From Acidithiobacillus acidisediminis (lineage in GTDB: Bacteria > Pseudomonadota > Gammaproteobacteria > Acidithiobacillales > Acidithiobacillaceae): a stretch of DNA of 64,000 bases. The notes beneath the pieces were generated by a model. It saw only the letters and a list, made by a program, of their open reading frames with translations, was not told the origin of the DNA and ran no database searches. The translations under genes and the position numbers were made by a program. How positions within the stretch are numbered: position 1 is the first letter of the stretch; the number at the start of each line of letters is the position of its first letter. Positions 1 to 7,760 of this stretch are shown piece by piece. The DNA is taken from contig NZ_JALQCS010000001.1 of the NCBI RefSeq assembly GCF_023277115.1, positions 1,730,001 to 1,794,000 on the forward strand. Direction: 5' to 3'.

Positions 1-1
1 C

Positions 2-376
2 AGCGACCTTGCTTCCCAAGGCTGGCTCTACACACCACCTCAAGGCACCACCATCAGCCCAGATGATCATCGCTATGATCGCGATCAAGCCCTCTTCCCG
101 CCGGATCTGCTGGACTGGATACAAGAGACCCAACCCCAGAGCTGGGAGCGCTTGCAGAAGGCCCTCAGCCGGGACAAGATCATTGCCTGCACCCTGCAGA
201 CCTTTCCGACCTTGCTGAAGAAAATCCGTAAGCTGAACGAGGCAGAGGCCTCCCGGGGGGAACGGATACGCCGTTTTTGGGACCCGCGGGTCTGTATGAG
301 GCAGTGCGGGGCAGGGCGGAATAACAGACTGGTGGAGCGTAGAGTGATGCACCATGGACGAGTCTACTGGTACTAG
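2..376 (+). pseudogene. hsdR remnant (type I restriction subunit), internally deleted and truncated
   Basis: An open frame enters from the left edge. Its first ~55 codons (ASQGWLY, YDRDQALFPPDLLDWIQ, TQPQSWERL) resemble the N-terminal nuclease part of type I restriction subunit HsdR. The next ~30 residues (IIACTLQTFPTLLKKIRKLN) resemble the helicase motor several hundred residues further on in normal HsdR, so a large internal deletion fused the two. After about position 277 the frame reads into unrelated sequence and stops at 376. No HsdM or HsdS is visible. Homology is from memory of the family; the fusion point near the QKALSRD residues is inference. Confidence 0.6.
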
Positions 377-465
377 TCCACGACGCTACAAGCAGCTGCA
401 GATTTCTCTTGTACTCCGATAAATGGAATTGGACGCCAAGCGCCTACCATGTGTCTACCGGATAG

Positions 466-497
466 AAAAATGGCACCCAGCTTATTTGCTGAGTGCC
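466..497 (-). terminator. Rho-independent terminator of tRNA-Arg
   Basis: On the minus strand, 9 nt after the tRNA CCA end, a stem of 10 bp with one G-U pair (GGCACTCAGC / GCTGGGTGCC, loop AAATAA) is followed by five T residues. It fits an intrinsic terminator for the tRNA transcript. Confidence 0.8.
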
Positions 498-506
498 TGT
501 TTTATA

Positions 507-583
507 TGGTGCGCTCGGAGAGATTCGAACTCCCGACCTACTGATTCGTAGTCAGTTGCTCTATCCGGCTGAGCTACGAGCGC
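507..583 (-). tRNA. tRNA-Arg (anticodon ACG), CCA encoded
   Basis: The minus strand folds into a full cloverleaf: acceptor GCGCTCG/CGAGCGC, D arm GCTC/GAGC, anticodon stem ACTGA/TCAGT with loop CTACGAA (anticodon ACG), T loop TTCGAAT, discriminator A, then CCA in the DNA (507-509). The ACG anticodon reads CGN arginine codons after A34-to-inosine editing. A strong promoter lies directly upstream and a terminator directly downstream, so it is a single-gene transcript. Confidence 0.95.
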
Positions 584-595
584 TACGGTCCGCGA

Positions 596-624
596 AGCAT
601 ACCTACCACTACCGCCGGAGTCAA
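596..624 (-). promoter_or_regulatory. Sigma-70 promoter of tRNA-Arg
   Basis: Minus strand: -35 TTGACT (619-624), 17-bp spacer, -10 TATGCT (596-601), about 12 bp before the tRNA 5' end. The IS target-site copy (625-641) abuts the -35 box, so the insertion spared the core promoter but replaced everything upstream of it. Confidence 0.8.
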
Positions 625-641
625 TGCGCCGTAGAAGCTCT

Positions 642-2075
642 TGTTAGCCCCAAGCAGTAATGTCCCCTTTGTCCAATTCTAGAATGTCCCCTTTTGCGTT
701 GTGGGGGCGGCATGGGCGAGGAGTACAACACGATGAGCTATCGAGAGATGGATCGACTGGAGTTGCTGCAGGCTCTGATGGGTAAGCAGCTCCGGCAACG
801 GGAGGTCGCCGAGCGGCTGAGTCTGAGCGTGCGCCAGGTCAAACGCCTTGTCGCACGGTATCGGGCCGAAGGGGCCGCCGGGCTGGTGTCCCGGCAGCGC
901 GGCAAGCGGCCCAACAACCGGATTTTGGACTCGGTCCGTGAATCCGCCATCCAGTTGGTGCAGACGCACTACGCAGACTTTGGGCCAACGCTGGCTCGGG
1001 AGAAATTGGAAGAACGACATGGCTATCAGCTCTCTACGGAGACGTTGCGCCAGTGGATGATGGCCGAAGGTCTGTGGGTGGCGAAGCGGCGCAAGGCGGC
1101 CCGTATCCACCAACGACGGCCCCGACGCCCTTATCTCGGTGAACTGGTACAGATCGACGGCTCGCCCCACGACTGGTTCGAGGAGCGTGGCCCCCGCTGT
1201 ACCCTCATCGTCTTCATAGACGATGCTACTAGCCGCCTGATGGCTTTGCATTTCGTACCAGCCGAGACTACCCAAGCGTATATGGAGACGCTGCGAGCGT
1301 ACCTGAAAGCGCATGGTCGCCCGGTAGCCCTGTACTCCGACAAGCACAGCATCTTTCGCGTCAATCACCCCGATCAGGAGGGAGTACCCACCCAGTTCAC
1401 TCGCGCCCTGCAGACCTTGGATATCCAAGCCATCCACGCCAACAGCCCGCAAGCAAAGGGGCGGGTCGAACGGGCCAATCAGACTCTACAAGATCGCCTG
1501 GTCAAGGAGCTACGCCTGCAGGGCATCTCCGATCTGGAGGCTGCCAACGCCTTCCTGCCGGAGTTCCTGGCCGATTACAACCGGCGCTTTGCTGTCTCCC
1601 CGCAACATCCCCAGGATGCGCATCGTCCCGTACTGCACAACCCAGAAGAATTGTCCCTGATCTTCTGCCTGCAGCACACCCGCAAGCTCTCCAAAAACCT
1701 GAGTTTTCGCTTCCAGAACCGCGAATACCAACTCACGAATTACAGCAGTGGCTACCGCCTACGCGGTGCCAGTGTAACCGTCTGCCAAGCCTTCGACAGC
1801 AGCATTACCTTGCTGTATCAGGGACAGCCCCTAACCTACCGGATCCTCGCCGAGGGTGAGCCCCCCATCCCCTTGGACGATGAGAAAAGCCTGCACTTAC
1901 GTATTGAGCAAGCTGTGAAGGAGCAGGCCCAACGGAGCCACTGGAAACCCGCGCCCGACCATCCCTGGCGACGATACCCTCAGTCTAAGCCCGCTCACAC
2001 ATCCACCCCCTGAACTCCCTCCAAGGGGACATTCCTGTCTTGCTCAAAAGGGGACATTCCTGCTTTGGGTTGACA
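642..2075 (+). mobile_element. Complete insertion sequence, IS1202/ISNCY type, 1,434 bp
   Basis: The ends are 5'-TGT...ACA-3' inverted repeats: left TGTTAGCCCCAAGCAGTAAT, right (reverse complement) TGTCAACCCAAAGCAGGAAT. Each end carries two copies of AATGTCCCCTT about 22-26 bp apart (left at ~659 and ~683, right at ~2022 and ~2048), a likely transposase-binding arrangement. The flanks are a 17-bp imperfect direct repeat: TGCGCCGTAGAAGCTCT at 625-641 and TGCGCCGTAGGTGCTCT at 2076-2092 (15/17). Long target duplications are known for the IS1202 group; the two mismatches suggest an old insertion or later drift. One transposase gene fills the element. The right target copy overlaps the stop codon of the neighbouring pseudouridine synthase gene. 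Confidence 0.85.
733..2013 (+). CDS. IS1202/ISNCY-family DDE transposase
   Basis: Catalyses cut/paste or replicative movement of the surrounding IS. The N-terminus has a helix-turn-helix (QREVAERLSLSVRQVKRLVARY) followed by an integrase-type catalytic core. The DDE residues read as D142 (QIDGSPHDW), D203 (YSDKHS) and E246 (GRVERAN). A ~100-residue beta-rich C-terminal part follows. I chose ATG 733 because GAGGAG lies 9-10 nt before it; ATG 712 and TTG 694 are in frame and would add 7 or 13 residues. The frame is intact, so the element may be mobile. Confidence 0.85.
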   Translation: MSYREMDRLELLQALMGKQLRQREVAERLSLSVRQVKRLVARYRAEGAAGLVSRQRGKRPNNRILDSVRESAIQLVQTHYADFGPTLAREKLEERHGYQLSTETLRQWMMAEGLWVAKRRKAARIHQRRPRRPYLGELVQIDGSPHDWFEERGPRCTLIVFIDDATSRLMALHFVPAETTQAYMETLRAYLKAHGRPVALYSDKHSIFRVNHPDQEGVPTQFTRALQTLDIQAIHANSPQAKGRVERANQTLQDRLVKELRLQGISDLEAANAFLPEFLADYNRRFAVSPQHPQDAHRPVLHNPEELSLIFCLQHTRKLSKNLSFRFQNREYQLTNYSSGYRLRGASVTVCQAFDSSITLLYQGQPLTYRILAEGEPPIPLDDEKSLHLRIEQAVKEQAQRSHWKPAPDHPWRRYPQSKPAHTSTP

Positions 2076-2090
2076 TGCGCCGTAGGTGCT

Positions 2091-2807
2091 CTACCGAGGG
2101 TATAGGGTTTCGATTTCACTTTTGCTGAGTTCGCGCCACGCACCTGGGGCAAGTGGACCGAGTTCCACTGGGCCGATCGCTATTCGAATCAGACGCAAAA
2201 CGGCGCTGCCTTGGCTGGCTAGGAGTCGGCGAATTTGCCGGTTGCGCCCTTCGGTCAACGCAAATTCCAGCCACTGCGTCTTACCGCCACAGCGTAATTC
2301 CGCAATTTTCATTGGTCGGTAGCTGATTTCATCAACCGTTACTCCACGCGCCAGCGTCGCTATTTGGCTTGCTGTTAGGGGTGGGCGAATTTGTACGTGA
2401 TAGCGTTTGACGAGGTGTGTCTCCGGATCCAGCAATCCCTGGGCCCAGGCGGGATCATTCGTGAATAAAAGCACGCCACTGCTCGCCTGATCCAGTCGGC
2501 CAATCGGGGCCAACCAGAGATCGTCGGGCAGGAGATCGTAGACCGTTTGCCGGTCCTTACTGTCTTCTCGGGTAACCAGATAGCCGCGGGGCTTATGCAG
2601 AAGGATAACCTGGCGCTTCGGCTTGGTTACGATCTCGCCAGCGACGGTGATGGGCGCTTGATCCAAGGGAAATCCTTGTTCCGGATCAAGAATGATCTCC
2701 CCGTCTACCCGCACCCTGCCTTCCCGGATCCACTGCGCCGCCACCGTGCGCGAGCAGAATCCGCGCTTGGATAGAATGCGTGCGAGGCCGAAGCGTCTTT
2801 CTGGCAT
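2091..2807 (-). CDS. rRNA pseudouridine synthase, RsuA/RluB/RluE family
   Basis: Converts a specific uridine of 16S or 23S rRNA to pseudouridine. An N-terminal S4 RNA-binding domain (~1-60; RILSKRGFCSRTVAAQWI) precedes the catalytic domain with the family motif GRLD (Asp nucleophile; PIGRLDQASSGVLLFTND) and the C-terminal EGRNRQIRRLL signature. The 238-aa length fits RluE/RluB better than RluA types; the exact target base cannot be read from sequence. I chose ATG 2807 because GAGGAT lies ~8-10 nt upstream; an upstream ATG at 2846 would add 13 atypical residues. The IS right flank touches its stop codon, but the protein end looks normal. Confidence 0.88.
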   Translation of the reverse strand: MPERRFGLARILSKRGFCSRTVAAQWIREGRVRVDGEIILDPEQGFPLDQAPITVAGEIVTKPKRQVILLHKPRGYLVTREDSKDRQTVYDLLPDDLWLAPIGRLDQASSGVLLFTNDPAWAQGLLDPETHLVKRYHVQIRPPLTASQIATLARGVTVDEISYRPMKIAELRCGGKTQWLEFALTEGRNRQIRRLLASQGSAVLRLIRIAIGPVELGPLAPGAWRELSKSEIETLYPR

Positions 2808-2866
2808 CCCGAGAGATCCTCGCCTATTCTTAGCAACGGACATCAAGAAACCTACGGAGATGACTC

Positions 2867-3178
2867 ATGGCCCACGAAAGCATACATGAAGCGCTGGATA
2901 CATTGCGTCCCGAGACTCTGGATATACACCGCGCCATCTCTTCCTTAATGGAGGAGTTCGAGGCTGTAGACTGGTACCAGCAGCGTGCTGATGCTTGCCA
3001 AGACCCCCAGCTCAGGGCGGTGTTGGAACACAACCGTGACGAGGAGATTGAGCATGCCGCCATGGTACTGGAATGGTTGCGCCGCAAGTTGCCGCGGCTT
3101 GATAAAGAACTACGGGAATATCTCTTTACCGAAGGATCCATTACCGGTCACGAGGCGGAGGCGATGGGCCGCGACTGA
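2867..3178 (+). CDS. Encapsulin-cargo-type ferritin-like protein (EncFtn family)
   Basis: A 103-aa two-helix ferritin-like protein matching the encapsulated ferritin (EncFtn) family, which forms annular decamers with ferroxidase centres at subunit interfaces. The diagnostic pattern is visible: E29/E30/E32, W36-Y37, then E59-E60, E62, H63 (NRDEEIEHAAMVLEWLRR), aligning by memory with E31/E32/E34, W38/Y39, E62 and H65 of the Rhodospirillum rubrum protein. Known members usually carry a C-terminal tag for docking into an encapsulin shell encoded next door. Here the protein ends ITGHEAEAMGRD with no obvious tag, and no shell gene is adjacent or in the window. It overlaps the end of hemW (convergent) by 31 nt. 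Function in iron storage or oxidation is inferred. Confidence 0.8.
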   Translation: MAHESIHEALDTLRPETLDIHRAISSLMEEFEAVDWYQQRADACQDPQLRAVLEHNRDEEIEHAAMVLEWLRRKLPRLDKELREYLFTEGSITGHEAEAMGRD

Positions 3179-4347
3179 GTCTTCGCGCCTGCGTCTGGAA
3201 GAAATCGCTGGCAAAGTTGATTCAACCAATTCATACCCAACGATGTGGGGCGCCAATGGCGCCCTTCTCTTTGCATCAGCCCCTCCTGCGCGGCCTGACG
3301 GAGGCGCGGCTCCACGAGCAGAAAACTCACCCCAGTGCGTTCCTCAAACATGGATTCGTCGAAACCCTCCAACAGACGCAGCGCGTTGAGGAAGAACTCG
3401 AATGGTCGGTCTGCAACAGGCACCCAGTGACCTTCCCCAAAACGTTCTCCATCTTTCAAACAGCCATCCATGTAACTCTCAGGGCGAGGCGTCTTGCGGC
3501 TGCGCCAGATGCCCTGCCCTGGAACAGTGATCTTGCCATGCGCACCGGCACCAATACCCAGGTAATCGCCAAAGAGCCAATAGTTGCGATTATGCCAGCA
3601 CTGATGTCCTGCCCGTGCATGCGCCGAAACCTCATAGCGTTGTAGTCCTGCGTCTGCGAGTTCGGCACGCAGTGCTTCTTCCATCTCTGCGGCAGTATCG
3701 GCATCAGGCAAGCCCTGCGGCGCCTGATGCGCAAAGGGTGTGCCTGGCTCCAGAGTCAGCTGATATAAGGACAAGTGCGGTGGCCGATGTTGCAAGGCTG
3801 CACGCAGGTCGCTTTGCGCGGCGCTCAGATCCTGCTTGGGCAAGGCAAAGATCAGATCCAGGTTCCAGTTGCTGAATCCGGCCTTTTGCACGGCTTCGAT
3901 CGCTGCGTGGGCTGCCCGCGCATCATGAATCCGGCCCAGCGTTTGCAGGGCAGAATCAGTGAAGGATTGTACGCCCAGGGAAAGACGGTTGATGCCTGCG
4001 CCACGAAAGTCGACAAAGGCCGCCGCATCCACCGCCCCGGGATTGGCTTCTAACGTGATTTCTGGTTCCGAAACCAGACGCAGGCGCGCACGGATGGCGG
4101 AAAGCAGTCGATCCAGACTGTTCGGCGGAAAGAGGCTTGGGGTGCCGCCGCCAAAGAATATGCTGTGCACCTGCCGTCCCCAAATCCGCGGCAGTTCCTG
4201 TTCGAGGTCAACGATCAACGCATCCACATAGCGTTCCGCCGGAAAATCACTCGCCGCATAGGAATTGAAATCGCAATAGGGACACTTGGCTTTACACCAA
4301 GGCAGATGCAAATACAGTGAAAGGGGCGCTACACTAAGTTCAGGCAT
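3148..4347 (-). CDS. hemW: HemW, heme chaperone / HemN-like radical SAM protein
   Basis: Radical SAM protein of 399 aa. The CxxxCxxC cluster motif is C18-C22-C25 (PWCKAKCPYC), followed by GGGTPS and the HNRNYW motif typical of HemW rather than of coproporphyrinogen dehydrogenase HemN. HemW proteins bind heme and pass it to client proteins; older annotation calls them oxygen-independent coproporphyrinogen III oxidase. Start ATG 4347 gives the canonical N-terminus just before SLYLHLPWC; ATG 4392 would run into the divergent LON-domain gene. In many bacteria hemW follows rdgB; not here. Confidence 0.88.
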   Translation of the reverse strand: MPELSVAPLSLYLHLPWCKAKCPYCDFNSYAASDFPAERYVDALIVDLEQELPRIWGRQVHSIFFGGGTPSLFPPNSLDRLLSAIRARLRLVSEPEITLEANPGAVDAAAFVDFRGAGINRLSLGVQSFTDSALQTLGRIHDARAAHAAIEAVQKAGFSNWNLDLIFALPKQDLSAAQSDLRAALQHRPPHLSLYQLTLEPGTPFAHQAPQGLPDADTAAEMEEALRAELADAGLQRYEVSAHARAGHQCWHNRNYWLFGDYLGIGAGAHGKITVPGQGIWRSRKTPRPESYMDGCLKDGERFGEGHWVPVADRPFEFFLNALRLLEGFDESMFEERTGVSFLLVEPRLRQAAQEGLMQREGRHWRPTSLGMNWLNQLCQRFLPDAGAKTQSRPIASAS

Positions 4348-4368
4348 GATGGCTATAGGGGGCAAAAA

Positions 4369-4926
4369 ATGACGGCGCCGCGGGATGCGCATGAATGGTA
4401 TGACCTATTCTTACTCAGTTCCGTGTTGTTTCCTAAGGCCCAGATGGGTCTGCGCATCTTTGAGCCACGTTATCTCGACATGATCAGCCGCGCGATGCGC
4501 TCTGGCCGCCCGTTTGGCATTTGTCTTGCCGAAGTCGAGGCGACCCCCGCACAGGTCGGCACTTTGGCAGAAATTACCAACTGGGACAGTGAAAATGGCC
4601 TATTACTTCTAGAAATTACGGGCATGCAACGCTTCACCGTGCAGGAATGGCAACACGCCAACGATATCACAATAGCGCGCATTCATCTCTGGCCGGATGA
4701 GCCGGTGCTGCCGCTCGCCTTTGAACACGACTGGCTCAAGCCGATCTTGCAACAGGTTACCGAGGACCTCGATGCCGCAAACCTGGACGCCAGCCGTGCC
4801 GGGATGATTCTGGCGCAGGCATTGCCCGTGCGAGCTTCGGAGAAGCAGCAGCTGCTGCTACTGCAGGATCCCTTGGAACGGCTGCGCCGCATTGCAACGA
4901 TCCTGCGAAAGTCGGCCACTTCGTAA
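4369..4926 (+). CDS. LON N-terminal (substrate-binding) domain protein
   Basis: A 185-aa stand-alone LON N-domain protein (PF02190-like) without the AAA+ and protease domains of Lon. The pattern is visible in LLSSVLFPKAQMGLRIFEPRYLDMI near residues 14-38 and in the long C-terminal helices (LLLLQDPLERLRRIATIL). Such proteins are common in proteobacteria and presumed to bind unfolded peptides; the precise role is unknown. It is divergent from hemW with only 21 nt between the starts, and followed closely by the aminotransferase gene, possibly co-transcribed. Confidence 0.8.
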   Translation: MTAPRDAHEWYDLFLLSSVLFPKAQMGLRIFEPRYLDMISRAMRSGRPFGICLAEVEATPAQVGTLAEITNWDSENGLLLLEITGMQRFTVQEWQHANDITIARIHLWPDEPVLPLAFEHDWLKPILQQVTEDLDAANLDASRAGMILAQALPVRASEKQQLLLLQDPLERLRRIATILRKSATS

Positions 4927-4995
4927 AACAGTTGCTTTTCCATCGTGAGGGCTTACAATTTGCCGCTTTTCCGGAATACAACTGAGGACTGCGCT

Positions 4996-6177
4996 GTGGA
5001 TATTCGCCTCTCCCGCCGCGTTACAACGGTTCGCCCCTCCCCTACCCTGGCTGTCACGGCGCGCGCAGCGGAACTCAAGCGGCAGGGGAAAGATATTGTC
5101 AGCCTCGGCGCCGGAGAGCCCGATTTCGATACCCCGGAGCCGATCAAGGATGCCGCCAAGTCGGCGTTGGATCGTGGTTTTACCAAATATACCGCAGTCG
5201 GGGGCACCCCGGAGCTAAAGGCGGCAGTTGCGGCCAAGTTTGCCCGCGACAACGGCTTGGCGTATTCCCCTAAAGAAATCTTGGTTTCCGTTGGTGGAAA
5301 GCAGAGCTTTTTCAATCTCTGTCAAGCCTTACTCAATCCAGGAGATGAGGTCATCATCCCCGCACCGTATTGGGTATCCTACCCCGACATGGTGCTCCTG
5401 GCCGAAGGCAAACCCGTCATCTTGCCTACGGATGCCCGATCCGAATTCAAGATCAGCGCCGCGCAACTGGCTTCGGCAATCACCCCCGCCACGCGTCTGT
5501 TAGTCATCAACAGCCCGTCCAACCCTTCGGGCAAAGCTTACAGCGAGCAGGAGCTCGCTGCGCTGGGCGAAATACTGCGCGCGCATCCTCAGGTCCTCAT
5601 CGCCAGCGATGATATGTATGAGAAAATCCTCTTCGCTGGCCCGAGCTTTGTAAATATTGCCAACGCCTGCCCGGATCTGCGCGCGCGTTGCATCATTATG
5701 AATGGGGTATCCAAGGCCTATGCCATGACGGGCTGGCGCATTGGCTACTGCGCCGGACCGGCGGCGCTGATTGCCGCCATGGAAACCGTGCAGTCGCAGA
5801 GCACTTCCAATCCCTGCTCCATTGCGCAAGCGGCGGCGCAATTTGCCCTGGACAGCGGAGATACGCTCCTGACACCCATGCTCCAGGCCTTCGAGCGTAG
5901 GCATCAGTATGTCTATGAACGCCTGCACGCCCTGCCCGGCGTTGCGGTATTGCCCTCGGATGGCACCTTTTACAGCTTTCCAGGATTTCATGGGGTTATG
6001 GCCAGTAAGGGAATCGAAGAGGATTTGGCCCTGAGTGAAGCGCTACTGGAGGCCGGTGTTGCGGTGGTACCGGGCAGCGCTTTCGGTTGCCCTGGGCATC
6101 TGCGTTTATCGTTTGCCACCAGCGACGAGAATCTGCGCCTCGCCCTCGACCGCATCAGCGGCTTTGTCCTGTCGTGA
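4996..6177 (+). CDS. Aspartate/aromatic aminotransferase, class I (PLP)
   Basis: Fold-type I PLP aminotransferase, 393 aa, transferring amino groups between aspartate (or another amino acid) and 2-oxoglutarate. Visible landmarks: LGAGEPDFDTP near the N-terminus, NSPSNPSGKAY, SDDMYEKILF, the Schiff-base lysine K240 in NGVSKAYAMTGWRIGY, and the substrate carboxylate arginine in GHLRLSFATS. It resembles the subgroup Ib AspC found in thermophiles and many proteobacteria. I chose GTG 4996 (MDIRLSRRV) with GAGG upstream; ATG 4945 would add 17 atypical residues. Substrate range cannot be fixed by sequence alone. Confidence 0.85.
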   Translation: MDIRLSRRVTTVRPSPTLAVTARAAELKRQGKDIVSLGAGEPDFDTPEPIKDAAKSALDRGFTKYTAVGGTPELKAAVAAKFARDNGLAYSPKEILVSVGGKQSFFNLCQALLNPGDEVIIPAPYWVSYPDMVLLAEGKPVILPTDARSEFKISAAQLASAITPATRLLVINSPSNPSGKAYSEQELAALGEILRAHPQVLIASDDMYEKILFAGPSFVNIANACPDLRARCIIMNGVSKAYAMTGWRIGYCAGPAALIAAMETVQSQSTSNPCSIAQAAAQFALDSGDTLLTPMLQAFERRHQYVYERLHALPGVAVLPSDGTFYSFPGFHGVMASKGIEEDLALSEALLEAGVAVVPGSAFGCPGHLRLSFATSDENLRLALDRISGFVLS

Positions 6178-6277
6178 GCCTCTTATTCCCAATGTATTTC
6201 TCCTCCGCTGGCGAGAGTAAAGTTCTTCTGCTAGGGTAGCAACTGTCGCAAAACCGATTGGGGCAGGACTCCTGCAG

Positions 6278-7759
6278 ATGCCGATTTGCCAAGGCCGGAA
6301 CCGTGGTGATAGAGGGGCTATTGCCGCGGCCTGCCTCTTTCTTGTACTTTCGGGCAGTGCCGCCGCGGCGCCGTTGGATTTGTTATGGCATGACCCCTTT
6401 GACACTCAGGGCTTCACGCCGGAAAGACTGGGGCAACCCTGGCGCAGGAGCGTGCCGGATCTTCCACACGCGCAGCTCCCCAAAAGGCAAGTCATCCCCA
6501 AGGCCCAGAGTCTTGCCGCGCTGACGGCCTATGCCCTTGCCCACAATCCACAAAGCCGAGTTGCGTGGGAGAATCTGCGTGCCGCAGCAGCTGGAGTTGG
6601 CGTTGCCGATAGCGCCTATTTGCCCAGTCTCTCCCTCTCCGCCAATGCGGTACGCTCGCAGAGCAACACGACAGCCGGCTTCAGTATCCCGGTCTTGAAC
6701 AGTAGTTCCGAAAGCCTGAGCCTGACCTGGACGCTGTTCGAGTTTGGCCTACGCGCGGCACAAAAGGATAATGCCCTGGCACAACTGTATCTTTCGGGTT
6801 TTGAGAACAATCAGGCCCTGAGCCAAGTCGCTCTGAGTGTCACCCAAAATTATTATCAGTTGATCGGCGAACAGGCTTTGGTGGAGTCTTACCGGCAAAC
6901 GCTGCGTGAAGACAGTGCAAATCTGGATGCGGCCATACTCAAGCAGAAATCCGGTATGGCCACTATTGCCGATGTATTGCAGGCAAAATCGGCCCTGGCA
7001 CAGGCCACGGCACAGTTGCTTTCGGCGCAAGCGACACTGCGCTCGGATCAGTCGGCCTTGGCGGAAAGTTGTGGGTTGCCACCAGACAATCCAATCTCCC
7101 TGGCCCCTTTGAATGTCCACCAACTGCCACCGCCGATCCGTCCCTCCATGGCAGCACTGATCCAGTTGGCCACACGCGCCAATCCACTGGTGCAGGAGGC
7201 GGCAGCCCGTATTCTTGCCGCGCGCGCCACGCTTCGTGAGGACCAGGCGCAGGGTCTGCCAAGCCTGGGGTTCTCCGTATCCGGCGGAAAACGCTTTCAA
7301 AATGCCCTGCAACCTTCCGAAAATTGGGCGATCGCCTTTAGCTTGAAGGTGCCTCTTTTTACTGGGTTTCAGCAGAGCTATGCCATACAGGAAGCACGAC
7401 ATCAGGCACGTAGCACGCAAGCCAGTTTGCGCGAAGAGGAACAAAGCATTGCTTTAACGGTGGCGCAGGATTATCAAACGGTGTTGGGCGCCCGTTCCGC
7501 AGCTCGTGCAGCGCAGTTGGCGGTACAAAGTGCGCGCGCTTCGCTGGCAGCCATTCGCGCCCAGTACAAGGTGGGCTTGGCAACCATGCTGAACTTACTC
7601 AGTGCCCAAGCCACGCTTACCACTGCGGAGCAGACCCGCGTCCAGGACATCACCACGGCCTATACCCAACTTGCCAATCTTGCCAATGCCTTAGGGATGA
7701 TTGGCCTGCCCAAGGATCGAGCGGTCCTTCCCACCCTCGGTGCTGCGTCCAAGGAATGA
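6278..7759 (+). CDS. TolC-family outer membrane channel of an RND efflux operon
   Basis: Outer-membrane efflux protein, 493 aa, the exit duct of a tripartite pump. A signal peptide (AAACLFLVLSGSAAAA, cleavage near residue 31) is followed by two repeated OEP domains made of long Ala/Gln-rich coiled helices with short beta segments (SYLPSLSLSAN-type strands near residues 110-120 and again near 325). It heads an operon: its stop is 1 nt from the adaptor start, and the adaptor overlaps the RND gene. The first 18 residues are rather basic and the start might lie a little downstream. Transported substrate unknown. Confidence 0.85.
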   Translation: MPICQGRNRGDRGAIAAACLFLVLSGSAAAAPLDLLWHDPFDTQGFTPERLGQPWRRSVPDLPHAQLPKRQVIPKAQSLAALTAYALAHNPQSRVAWENLRAAAAGVGVADSAYLPSLSLSANAVRSQSNTTAGFSIPVLNSSSESLSLTWTLFEFGLRAAQKDNALAQLYLSGFENNQALSQVALSVTQNYYQLIGEQALVESYRQTLREDSANLDAAILKQKSGMATIADVLQAKSALAQATAQLLSAQATLRSDQSALAESCGLPPDNPISLAPLNVHQLPPPIRPSMAALIQLATRANPLVQEAAARILAARATLREDQAQGLPSLGFSVSGGKRFQNALQPSENWAIAFSLKVPLFTGFQQSYAIQEARHQARSTQASLREEEQSIALTVAQDYQTVLGARSAARAAQLAVQSARASLAAIRAQYKVGLATMLNLLSAQATLTTAEQTRVQDITTAYTQLANLANALGMIGLPKDRAVLPTLGAASKE

Positions 7760-7760
7760 C

